NCBI RefSeq assembly: GCF_000611645.1
Contig: NW_014011779.1
Location: 1-10,486 of the forward strand
DNA length: 10,486 nt
Reading direction: 5' to 3'
From: Monoraphidium neglectum
Taxonomy: Eukaryota; Chlorophyta; Chlorophyceae; Sphaeropleales; Selenastraceae
The notes beneath the pieces are model-generated. The model ran no database searches, was not told where the DNA came from, and was given only the letters and a program-made list of their open reading frames with translations. Positions 1-8,689 of the stretch are shown here, one piece after another (position 1 is the stretch's first letter; every line of letters starts with the position of its first letter). The translations under genes were made by a program, and so were the position numbers.

Positions 1-2102
1 CCCCAGACCTCTGCAAGGCCACGTGCCCCGCCAAGCAGAGCAGCATCCCAGGCACCTTCTCATGGACCAAGCTGCAGCCGCTGATCACCATCGGCCGCGT
101 GCAGCAGCACATACGCGCGTTCGGCGGCGTCGGTGAGCACGCGGCCTGGCCCGGCCCCCTGTTTCGGCTGCAGGGGCACAAAGCTCGGCCGCCGCGCGCC
201 GGCAGGAGGGACCGGGGCTGTGGCAGCATCCTTTCCAGTGAGGGGCTTCCGGTCAAGCCCCAAGGGGGCTGAGGAGCACGGGCAGCCGCGCACGCTGGAG
301 GCACCGCGCGTTGAGCGTGCGAGCCCTCGGCACCGCCGCCACTGACGTGGCTCCCCTGGCGTCCGCCGTCACGCTCCTTCCCGCGCAGTCACGCGCGTCA
401 ACCTGCAGAAGGGATTCAGGGAGTGGTTCAAGGGCGAGAACAAGACGAGGGTCTACCAGGGTGGGCGGGGGTGCTTCCGAGGGTCGAGGCGGCTGCTTTC
501 AAAACTCGTCGCCCATGCCGCCGGCATCTCCGCCCTGCTCCCTGCTGACTTCTGCTTCAAATGGCTGTCGCGGAGCCTGAGCACCCGCGCTCTGCCTGCG
601 CTCGGTTCCCTGCCTGCAGGCGGCCCCGACGACCCCAGCACAGACCAGGGTCACGCCGTCCTGGTGGTTGGGTACAGCAACCAGGACAAGTACTGGATCA
701 TCAAGAACAGGCGAGGCCCCGGGGTTTGACCTGACAGTTGACTTGCGTACCGGCGGGCGCGTTAGGCGCGAGCGCTGCCGATGTTCTCGGTGCTGTCTCT
801 GCCGCTGGCCGCGTATGAGGAATTGCGCAGGGGAGCACTGGCGTTGATTGCTTGATTCCTGAATCATGACAGCGCCGCCGCCCGTGCGCCCCTCATGCCT
901 GCTTCCGCAGTTGGGGCACCAACTGGGCCGACGGAGGCTTTGGCAAGGTGAATTCACAGGAGGGCGGCGCTTCTGGGCACACATTCTCCCCTCCACTATG
1001 TTTTCGACCCCAGTATTCTAGCCCTTCAGTGCCGCTGCCTGCACACCGCCATCGGCTCGGCGAACCGGCGACCGCTGATCCGCGTGCGGCAGCCGCACGA
1101 AACGTGAACTGCGTGGGCACGCAAACTCGCGCTTCAGCCCCTGGGGACCCTCATTTTTCCCCGGCACGCGTCCCACCCCGAAACCCCCCATCGCGTCAGG
1201 TCAAGTTTGGCATTCTGGGGATGATGGATCCCGCCGACACGTTTGGGATTTCTTGGTACCCCGCAGACCCGTCCGTCGCGCCGCCGCCGCCGCCGCTCAA
1301 GCCGGGGCCCTCGAGCAACTGCTTCGTCTACGAGAGTGAGCGCCGCGGGGTGGTGATTGCGTGGGGCGCTCAAGAAATGCTGCTTTCGCGGCGATGGGAG
1401 GACTGGGACGTCTGTCTGCCATGACATTGTTTGTCCCTTGATCAACACAACAAGGCCTGTATACGCCAGACGCTCGCACGCTCACCTGCTCATCTACACA
1501 CACACAAACACACACAAACACACACATATGCACATACGCACAAGTTACGCATGTGCACGCTTGCATGCACGTATTTTATGCATGCATGCACAAACACGCA
1601 CGCTTGCACGACCTTCGCGCTCACTCAGCAATGACTCACCTTCTTTGACCACCTTCCTCCACTCGCCTGTGCAGCCACACCCCTGGACTACGTGTCCAAG
1701 GTAGCGTTCACTTTTGGCATCACCGTCGAGTCGCTGCTGAACGCCAATGCCGCCGCAATCCCCAAGATGGATGACTTCCTTGCGGAGGGCACGCTGCTGA
1801 AGATTTGTTCCCCAACAAGGAACGTTGCGACGGCCGCCAAGCCCCCTGCCGCGGCCGCGCCGGCGGACGCGGCGGCGGCCACCCCAGCCGCCAAGCCGGC
1901 AGCCCCTGGTGCTGCGGCGGCAGCGGCGCCTCAGGGCGCGGGGAGCGCCTCGGCGTCGACAGAGGGGTGCTCGCCCTATCTGGGCTGTGTGCCCGACCCG
2001 CCTCCGGCCGCGGCCGCGCCTCCTGCCGGGAGCGCGACAGGGTTCCTCGGCAAGCGGCACCTGCGGCTGCAGCGCCTCAGGCGGCTGCTGCTGCTTGCGT
2101 GA
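1..2102 (+). CDS. Papain-family (C1) cysteine protease with C-terminal LysM-like module, 3' part, six exons
   Basis: Endopeptidase with a Cys-His-Asn active site. Exons that join in one frame are 1(or 3)-132, 389-460, 620-710, 911-947, 1200-1335 and 1675-2102 (stop 2100-2102), giving 297 codons in the window. Seen in the translation: the late papain fold, a helix ending IRAFGGVVTRV, then DQGHAVLVVGY with the catalytic His (652-654), then YWIIKNSWGTNW with the catalytic Asn (706-708). The usual CGI before the domain end reads FGI. A run of five prolines, a LysM-like module and an Ala/Pro-rich tail follow. The catalytic Cys, propeptide and any signal peptide lie upstream. Intron 711-910 uses GC instead of GT; the others are GT-AG. 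Family knowledge suggests a secreted or vacuolar enzyme. The 5' edge is open: CCCCAG at 1-6 could itself be an acceptor. The family is clear; the exact C-terminus is less certain. Confidence 0.87.
711..910 (+). other. GC-AG intron in the protease gene
   Basis: Exon 620-710 ends AACAG and the intron begins GCGAGG. The acceptor is TTCCGCAG at 903-910. Joining AG to the T at 911 restores the Ser codon of the invariant KNSWG motif and keeps the frame. The nearest GT downstream (724-725) would break the frame and insert residues into the active-site loop. GC-AG introns are a known minor class of U2 introns. Confidence 0.8.
1336..1674 (+). other. Protease intron with CA-rich microsatellite
   Basis: A 339-base GT-AG intron (donor GTGAGC, acceptor CTGTGCAG) between the linker exon and the LysM-like exon. 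It carries an imperfect CA tract (about 1495-1541) and a TGCATGCA-rich, purine-pyrimidine alternating stretch (about 1549-1610). I see no coding signal inside it. Confidence 0.75.
1495..1541. repeat. Imperfect (CA)n microsatellite
   Basis: Alternating CA units interrupted by AAACA variants, inside the protease intron 1336-1674. Its reading-frame products are Thr/His repeats, which explains several spurious open frames across it. Confidence 0.9.
1819..2102 (+). other. Low-complexity Ala/Pro-rich C-terminal tail of the protease
   Basis: After the LysM-like module the frame runs through Ala/Pro/Lys-poor sequence (AAKPPAAAAP and similar), a small Cys-containing stretch (EGCSPYLGCVP), more Ala/Pro, and an abrupt basic-leucine end (RLQRLRRLLLLA) before TGA at 2100-2102. 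The last 20 or so residues differ sharply from the preceding composition. Another frame from about 2042 to 2227 carries on in Ala/Pro style. A short unrecognised intron or an indel could therefore change the true C-terminus. Confidence 0.5.
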
Positions 2103-2470
2103 CGACGGACATTCTGGCAACAGCGGGTCGCGCGCGCCACCCCGCATGGGTGACTCTTGCATTATTGCACCCGCTGTCGGTGGGTGTGTTGCGACAGGCT
2201 TGCGCAGCGCACACCCAACTTGACTGAGATCGTGGGGCATCAGGACCACTTTCAGCAGGATGGATGGCTGGTGACAGGGTGCACGCTGGCACGTGCGTAT
2301 TTATGTTGGCTTGTTGGACGGTGTCACGGCCTAGGATCCAGGTGTCGTTTTGCGTCGCAACGCCCCTGTCGCTCGACTCTCAGCGCAGTGTTTCTCCACC
2401 AAGTCGGATGGAAATGGAAGGCGTTGTGAGATTGGAAGGATTAGGCAGCACAGAGCATGCATGCACGCGC

Positions 2471-2510
<40 letters not shown>

Positions 2511-2600
2511 GTGTGTGTATGTGTGTGTGTGAGAGACACAACATACACCCATACAGGGACAGCTGCGCGCATTGACTAACGCTACCCATTATCAGCCCTG
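2103..2600. other. 3' flank of the protease gene with TG microsatellite
   Basis: Non-coding sequence after the protease stop, presumably the 3' UTR and flank. I looked for the TGTAA polyadenylation motif usual in chlorophytes and did not see it on the + strand between 2103 and 3925. The 3' end is therefore unplaced. The only marked structure is the TG tract near 2477-2532. Confidence 0.5.
2477..2532. repeat. (TG)n microsatellite
   Basis: About fifteen uninterrupted GT units from 2477, then an imperfect continuation with single TTTGC and TAT interruptions to about 2532. It is preceded by a GC/CA alternating stretch. The whole block is alternating purine-pyrimidine sequence. Confidence 0.95.
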
Positions 2601-3925
2601 CGATCTGGGCTGCCATTATATATGCGTGGCTTCCTTTAGTGGCTGGTGCTCGGAAGCCGCTGGCAGTTGTGCTGACGTGTGGCTCAAATGGATTGGCATC
2701 CCATGCAGCCCCCCCCCCTCCTATTAGTCTTGCAGGCTTCCTTGCTGGTGTATTAGGTTGGGGCCCAGACGGCATCGCGCCTTGACAGGCCTGCTGGGGC
2801 AAACGATGTATACAGCCCAGAGGCCTTGAGACCCGGGCTTGCCTTTGGTATTGTGGACCTTGCGGTCGCGCTGGGACACTTGTGAACGCGTACACTGGTT
2901 GCAGAGTGGCTGCAGCCATTGCACCTGCGCGTGTGTACTGCGTGGCAACGGCGGGCCGCTCCGTGTGCCACTTTTTCGCGCAGCTCGGCCCCTCATACTG
3001 TATATACATGTTCTTCGGCAAGTTTTTTGCCAGCGGGTGCGAAGCCCCTCCAACCAGGGATAAACACACTCGGACTGCATACTACGTCATCTTCAGCTCA
3101 ATTTTACCGCTGCTGCATGCGTCAGTCGCTAGCAGGGTGTTGCCCTTCTCCGACCTGATAGCCCTCACCCAATCAGGATCTCAGGCTGTTGCTACTGCAC
3201 AAGCTTACAGATGCGACTCAATTGCATGTTGTGGAGGCCCCTGCCACTGCACATTTCCAAACGTCTTGCTACCTATTGCAAGCGGTGAGCGCGCAATCGG
3301 CGTGCCGCGCGTGCTCGCACCTTTGGCAAAAAGGCGACGGGGCTGTCATGCTGGGCTGTTGATGTCAGGTCGGCTGCAATGTTTGCGGGCGATGCGTGAT
3401 CCAGGCGCGTGGGTTGATGTCCTGTGGTCTGACTGACACGTATGCACTTGGGTAGACAGACCAAGGGTATTGCTTCCTAGTACTGTTGCAGGTGGCACCG
3501 ATGTGAGACACAAGTCTATCAACGCACATGACGGGAACAGCCAGGGGTTCCACCCGCCCGTGTGCCTGCAAGCCAAGCCCAGTCCGAACTGACAACCCTG
3601 GCCCAGTCCATCCTCAGAAGCGCGAGCGCCAAGCACACACAAAATCAGAGCTAGCAAATCGATGTGGTAGAGAGCAGCTGCATCATCTTCATAAGGTATT
3701 CGTTGGAGTGGAATGCCAGCCGTACTTCATGGTGGGCCCTTTCGTGGCTGTTTCGGCGGCATCGTCAACCCAGGTGATGATGCACATCAGTCCCATCAAG
3801 CATCACCTTGATTGCCGAGCGGTGGTGCTATCCTAGGCATTGGATATGTCAATGCTGTGCGCGGCTCTCGCTTTCCAGGGAGCTTGCGCAAAGGCGCTTT
3901 ATCGTGATCTGGCAGTCAGAGCGCG
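2600..3925. other. Intergenic region, no convincing gene
   Basis: Visibly lower GC than the flanking exons, with T-rich stretches. It has AT-rich words such as the TATATA cores near 2616-2622 and 3001-3006, a CCAAT word at 3169-3173 and a run of ten C at 2709-2718. Open frames here (up to 184 codons on +, 229 on -) show no recognisable domain, and the longest minus-strand one translates the TG tract as Thr-His repeats. The 3' part should include the promoter and 5' UTR of the fusion gene. TTTCCAG at 3872-3878 resembles an acceptor, so a 5' UTR intron is possible. Confidence 0.6.
3772..3808. repeat. Short inverted repeat upstream of the fusion gene
   Basis: AGGTGATG (3772-3779) and its exact complement CATCACCT (3801-3808) could form an 8-bp stem with a 21-base loop, about 120 bases before the start codon. 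Eight matching bases are weak evidence and no function is implied. Confidence 0.3.
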
Positions 3926-3931
3926 ATGGGC
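3905..3931 (+). other. Start codon context of the fusion gene
   Basis: The chosen ATG is at 3926-3928, giving MGTKRIAVVGSGISG. An in-frame TGA lies at 3905-3907, just upstream, with no ATG between, so this is the first possible start unless a 5' exon is spliced in. The +4 base is G. Family members begin only a few residues before the GxGxxG motif, which agrees. No transit or signal peptide precedes the FAD motif. Confidence 0.8.
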
Positions 3932-6900
3932 ACTAAGCGCATAGCTGTTGTTGGGAGCGGTATCAGTGGATTGTCCGCGGCTTGGCTGCTGCACAGGTGG
4001 GGTGTGTTGGCCGCGAATCACCAGCCACTGCGTTTTTTCTGTATGCGCTTGCAGCGCGGAAGAAAAGGCGGACGCAATCCTGTTTCGCAGGTCTAGGCAT
4101 AATGTGACCCTGTTTGAGGCGGAGGAGCGATGTGGCGGGCACACGCTTACCGCCGATGCTGGTGGCGTGCCTGTGGACCTCGGCTTCCAGGTCCGGTTGT
4201 GCTGTCGTGCAAAGCACCGTGCAGGTCCTCCAAATTCAGCCGTCATTTCAACGACGCTGTCATCTGGAGCGAAAGCGGCGAACTGGTGTCCTGATGTGCC
4301 TCGACGGATTCCGGCCTCTGCAGGCAGCAGCATCACACTTGATCCAGTCAAACACTCCCCTGGCTGCTGCCTGCGGGATCGGCGCCTCGCCATGCGCACG
4401 CCCGGGCCACTTGTCCACCACGCCATGCGCGCTTGTGCGGAGCCATACACCCACCATGCATGCGCTCATGTGCTCGCCTGACGCGTCCCTGCGCCCATGC
4501 GCCCGCGCACCGTCCAGGTGTACAACCTGACCACCTACCCGCACTTGGTGGGCTTCTTGGAAGCCCTGAAGGTCGACACTGAGCCCTCAGACATGTCCTT
4601 CTCGCTCAGCATCGACGGCGGCAAGCTTGAGTGGTGCGTGGGCCCCCTGAGTACCGCATACATGGTTGAAGAAATGCAACAGCAGCGCGCCGGACTGCAA
4701 GCGCTGTTGGCGGCGGTCTGGTGAAGTTGCACCGCGTGTGGCGCTCGGGTTCGAAGCATTCCTCGATGCACCTGCGCAGCCGCATGTGCAGCAGGTTACT
4801 TGCAACAGGCAGCAGGGCGCAGCGTTGTGCGTTGCTGCCGGCAGCCAGCCACACGAGCCTGCTCGCTCGCGGCCCCTCGTTCCTTGCGCCCCCAGGGCCT
4901 CTATCGGCGACCTGGACACCATCTTTGCGCAGCGCTCCAACCTGCTGAGCCCCACCTTCCTGAGGATGGTGTATGATGTGATCCGCTTCGGCCGCGAGGC
5001 GCCAAAGGTGCGCACGCCCTGCAGCGGTAGCGCCGTTTGGGGGCTCCTGCGCGGGTGTCGTGGCTGACACCACCACTTGATCACCTGTTGACCGTTCTGC
5101 ACGAATCCCACTGTTCTGCGGCGGCCAGGCCGGCTGCTTCTACTCTGCACCTCTTCCCGTGCCTGACACGCTGCGACCCTCACTGCTGCGTCGTCCCTGC
5201 GTGGCCGTCTCGAATCTGCAAATCATTTATTGCAGGTCTTGGAGCCCGGCCACTCTGCGGCGGCGCGCGACCAGACGCTGGCGTCCTACCTGCAGCAGCA
5301 CGGGTACAGCGACGCCTTCCGCCGCCACTACTTGCTGCCCATGTGCGCCGCCGTTTGGAGCGTGCCCAATAGCCAGGTGGGGCGCAGCGCAGGCGCGGGC
5401 GGTCAAGGTTGGCACAAGCAGCGGCGGCGCTCTCTGGGTTCCCCGACCGCTGCCCAGTCCGGAGACCGCGGCTCCGTGCTGCATGTACACTTCCACAGCC
5501 AGGTCACTTGATACCAACATTTGTGTACAACCAACATACAGCGTGTGTATACCTTGTGCACTCTGTGCGTTTTTCAGGTGCTGGAGTTTCCGGTGCAGAT
5601 GCTGGTCCGCTTCTGGGTCAACCATCATCTGCTGGACCTGACACAGCGCCCCAAGTGGCGCGTCGTGAAGGGCCGCAGCCAGGCCTACGTCAAGGCCGTG
5701 CTGGCAGGTGCGGGCCGGGCCGCGCAGCAGCCGGGGGCGCGGGCGACCACCTAGTCCAGGAATGGCTCGAGGGGCGCCGCTCCTTGCCACCACCACGCCA
5801 GCTGTGCGGCTCCCAGGGCTGGTCTAGCAATCATGATGCCAGGAAATGTTCCGCACAATCCAACCCGTCGCCACAGAGCTGCCTGAGGTCCTCACCAGCA
5901 CCCCCGTCGCCTCGATCGAGCGCCTGCCCGGCGCGTCCCCCGCCGTCCGCGTCACCCCTGCCGGCGGCGGCACGCCGCGCGATTTCGACGCCGTCGTCGT
6001 CGCGACGCACAGCGACACGGCCCTCAAGATGCTGGGGGCGGGCGCGACGGAGGCGGAGCGAGAGGTGCTGGCCGCCATCCCTTACAACAAGTGCGTGGCC
6101 GATGGAAGGCGGCAGACATCTTGACAGCAAGCTCTGGCTGCTGGTCCTCGTGCATGCTAAGCACTTGCAACAGGCCGTGGCGGCTCTTCACCCGCCTGTC
6201 GCCCCCCCAAAGACCTGCCCCCATTGTTCCTGAACATTTGGTCTCTTCCCTGCCATACCCCAGCCCACTCCACTCCACTTACCCGCCCCAACCCCTCACA
6301 CCTGCACGACCCGCCCCCCTCGCACCTGTCGTCTGCTGTGGACGCGCGTCCGACCCCACAGCAACGACGTGTACCTGCACACCGACGAGACGCTCATGCC
6401 GCGTCTCAAGAAGACGTGGAGCAGCTGGAATTTCCTGGGTTTTAGCAGCGGGCCCGGGGCTGGGGACGACTCAGCCGTGTGCGTGTCGTACTGGCTCAAC
6501 CTGCTGCAGGTGTGTGCGTGTGTGTGTGTGCATGTGCGTGTGTGTGTGAGAGATTGAGAGAGGGGGAGTCCAAAAGAGAGAGAGAATGAGGGACAGAGAG
6601 GGGCCTGCGCACGCGCGTGGGCGTGTGCGCACATGCCCGTGTATGACACAGAAGCCCCAGCCAGCATCAGGTCGTGGCCCTGTATGCTACGTGACGACCC
6701 TGCTCCTTAATTCGTTTGTCCACCAAACATACTTGTGAGTCCGCCACCCGCCTTGCGTACTTGGGCCCGCAGAACCTGCCGCCCAGCACCCCCCAGCTGT
6801 TCGTCACGCTCAACCCGCCGCGGCCGCCGGCAGAGGGCACCGTTGTGAAGCGGCTGCAGCTGGCGCACCCCGCCTTCAGCTTCGCATCTTACAGGGCCCA

Positions 6901-8646
6901 GGAGTGCGTTGCCGGCATCCAGGGCACCGGCGGCGTCTACTTTGCGGGTGGGACGCGATTGGTATGCTAAGGGCTGGATAGGGGCGCCGACGAAGCCGTC
7001 TCTCACGCATTCTAGTAGCACATGGCTGTCGTGAGCTGCCGCAATAGCCAGTGCTATCGTTGCATCCCTACAAAGTGTGCCGGACCCCTTGCTTCTCCGG
7101 CCCCATTCCCCTGAGCCATGGCGCTGTGTGTTTTCCACGCCGGTGCGCTCGCAGGGGCGTGGTGCGGCTACGGCTTTCACGAGGACGGCATCAAGGCCGG
7201 CGTCGCCGCCGCCACCCTGCTGGGTGCCAAGGTGGGCGGGCCTCCTGGAGAAGCCCCAAACATCAGCCCACGCCCCAGAGGGGCCGCCCACGCCCTCGTC
7301 TGACACACAGGTCGCAGTTGGAATGCTGTATGTTTCGTACGTTTACACCAGCCAGCGCTGCGGCGCTGCGACCGGTGCACAGCTGGTTGAGGCGTCCTTG
7401 CCTCGCGGCGCGGCGCAGGTGCCTTGGACGCCCATCAGCACGTCCCCCAAGATCGGCATCGCGGACGCGTTCTTCCTCGGGATCTTCGACAAGTGGGTGG
7501 CCCCTTCTCGCGCGTCGCCCGCCGGCCCTGAACTGCCTGCCCCCCAGCCTTGGCCTGGTGAATAGCGAGGCGCGGCGCTTGACTTGGGGAGCGCCCTGCC
7601 TGAGCCGCTGCGCGCGGGCGGCCCTGTCCTCTGTATCCCAGGTTTGCGCGCGCGACCATCAAGTTTGGGCGGATGCGCATGATCCTGCCCAACGGCGAGG
7701 AGCGCTTCTACGGCAACGGCGAAGACATCGAGCCGCCTGTGCCCAAGGGTGAGGGCCCGCGGGGCAGGGACCTGTGCAGCACAGGCCCCTGTACTCATGC
7801 GCGACTGTGGGTGCATGTGCAAGTTTGACGCAATGGCTGGAGAGGTCTCTGCTTGCTGCCAGACTGCGCCCCGCGCATTTCAGGCCGTCGAGCATTTCGA
7901 GCATTTCCACAAACCCTGGCGCACCCTGACCCGCGCCCCCGCCGCTGCCCAAAACCGACACCCGCCAACTGGCAGGCCAGGAGTGGCGCGGCCTGCCGCG
8001 GCGCGAGGCGACGATGCGCGTCCTGAGCATGTCCCTGTTCAAAAAGATCGTGGTGAAGCACGACGTGGGCATGGGGGAGGCCTACATGGACGGAGACTAC
8101 CTGGTGGACGATCTGGGGGTGAGTGGGCTTGCCTCGGACAGCTGGCTGCACGTGAGATCTGATCTGGGACGGGCGTGATCTGATCTGTTGCTTTGAGAGG
8201 CGGCGTGGTGAGTGGAGCTTGCTCGGACGTGGCAGAGGATGCTTTTGCTTGTTATCTCACCTTGTACCGGAGCGAGCAAAGTGTCGATCTCGCATCCTGG
8301 ATGTTTAACCCCTCCTGCAACTTGACAACGCTGCGGTCGCATCGCGCCACCGCAGGCGCTGCTGGCGCTGGTGGTGGCCAACGCGCGGCAGTTGAACGAG
8401 CAGAAGGGCCTGCTGGGGGCGTTCAGCTGGATCGGGGACCGGCTGCTGCACTGGGCGCACCTGCAGCGCTCAAACACGATCGAGGGTGCGCGCGGGGCGG
8501 GCCGCAGCGGCGACGCTCCGGCAGGGACGGTAGTGCGGAGCGCCGATTGGGTTTCTCCTGCCGCTGCCGCGGGTCACATGCGCGCGCCCTCCTAATCAAC
8601 GCACGTGTGTCTGCTGAAATGCCTTACATACATGCACACGTGCGCG

Positions 8647-8689
<43 letters not shown>

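Larger units (their letters stand above)
1200..1820 (+). other. Proline linker and LysM-like (glycan-binding) module of the protease
   Basis: Exon 1200-1335 finishes the protease fold and encodes a linker with five consecutive prolines (about 1279-1293) and PGPSSNC. Exon 1675 onward encodes TTPLDYVSKVAFTFGITVESLL and then NAN, ending GTLLKIC. This follows the LysM pattern GDTL-x-IA-x-(K/R)FG(I/V)T-x-E-x-L-x-x-x-N ... L-x-x-G-x-x-L-x-I. The opening GDT is degraded to TTPL. Two Cys bracket the module (SSNC and LKIC). LysM modules bind chitin or peptidoglycan-type glycans, so the role here would be anchoring or targeting the protease; that is inference. I see only one copy. Confidence 0.68.
3926..7231 (+). 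other. FAD-dependent amine-oxidase/desaturase-like domain (exons 1-10)
   Basis: Residues 1-428. Dinucleotide-binding motif IAVVGSGISGLSAAWLL (GxGxxG at 10-15) is followed by LFEAEERCGGHT (Glu33 placed to bind the FAD ribose, then the GGH signature). Next come VDLGFQVYNLTTYPHL, SDMSFSLSIDGG, LPMCAAVWSVP, YVKAVLAELPEV, FDAVVVATHSDTALKML, LHTDETLMPR, WSSWNFLGF and VSYWLNLLQ. The C-terminal FAD motif is GAWCGYGFHEDGIKAG (403-418). Equivalent stand-alone flavoproteins sit next to CFA-like methyltransferases in bacterial operons. The reaction of the plant domain is, to my knowledge, not established. Confidence 0.88.
7419..8485 (+). other. CFA synthase N-terminal domain (exons 11-14)
   Basis: Residues 429-579. 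Starts PWTPISTSPKIGIADAFF, continues IKFGRMRMILPNGEERFYG, then VLSMSLFKKIVVKHDVG and the strongly conserved GMGEAYMDGDYLVDDL, which matches GLGESYMDG of E. coli CFA synthase. It then has a helical stretch (LLALVVANARQL) and WIGDRLLHWAHLQRSNT before the methyltransferase. This domain contacts the membrane and dimer partner in the bacterial enzyme; that role is carried over by homology. I see no DUF1365-like insertion between oxidase and CFA. Confidence 0.85.

Noticed and set aside
1545..2249. Minus-strand open frame of 234 codons
   Set aside because: Antisense shadow of the GC-rich Ala/Pro tail exon; Arg/Gly-rich translation typical of such shadows.
2990..3010. TATATA near 3001 as a promoter of the fusion gene
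   Set aside because: It is about 920 bases from the start codon with no supporting transcript evidence; AT-rich words are expected in this block.
2380..3069. Minus-strand open frame of 229 codons
   Set aside because: It reads through the TG microsatellite as Thr-His repeats and has no recognisable domain; chance openness is likely.
2882..3436. Plus-strand open frame of 184 codons in the intergenic block
   Set aside because: Cys-rich, low-conservation-looking composition with no motif, no neighbouring exon structure and intergenic-like GC.
4740..4760. GGTTCGAA word resembling a tRNA T-loop
   Set aside because: No matching acceptor, D or anticodon arms were found around it; it lies within intron 3.
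5409..6233. Plus-strand open frame of 274 codons
   Set aside because: It crosses exons 6 and 7 and their introns in the wrong frame; the correct frames there encode conserved oxidase motifs.
7232..7642. DUF1365-like domain between oxidase and CFA, as in some bacterial operons
   Set aside because: Exon 10 is followed directly by CFA N-terminal sequence; no room or motif for such a domain.
7884..7975. Alternative acceptor TTTCAG at 7878-7883 for exon 13
   Set aside because: It puts the following exon out of frame, whereas the acceptor at 7975 keeps the frame and gives a family-like join.
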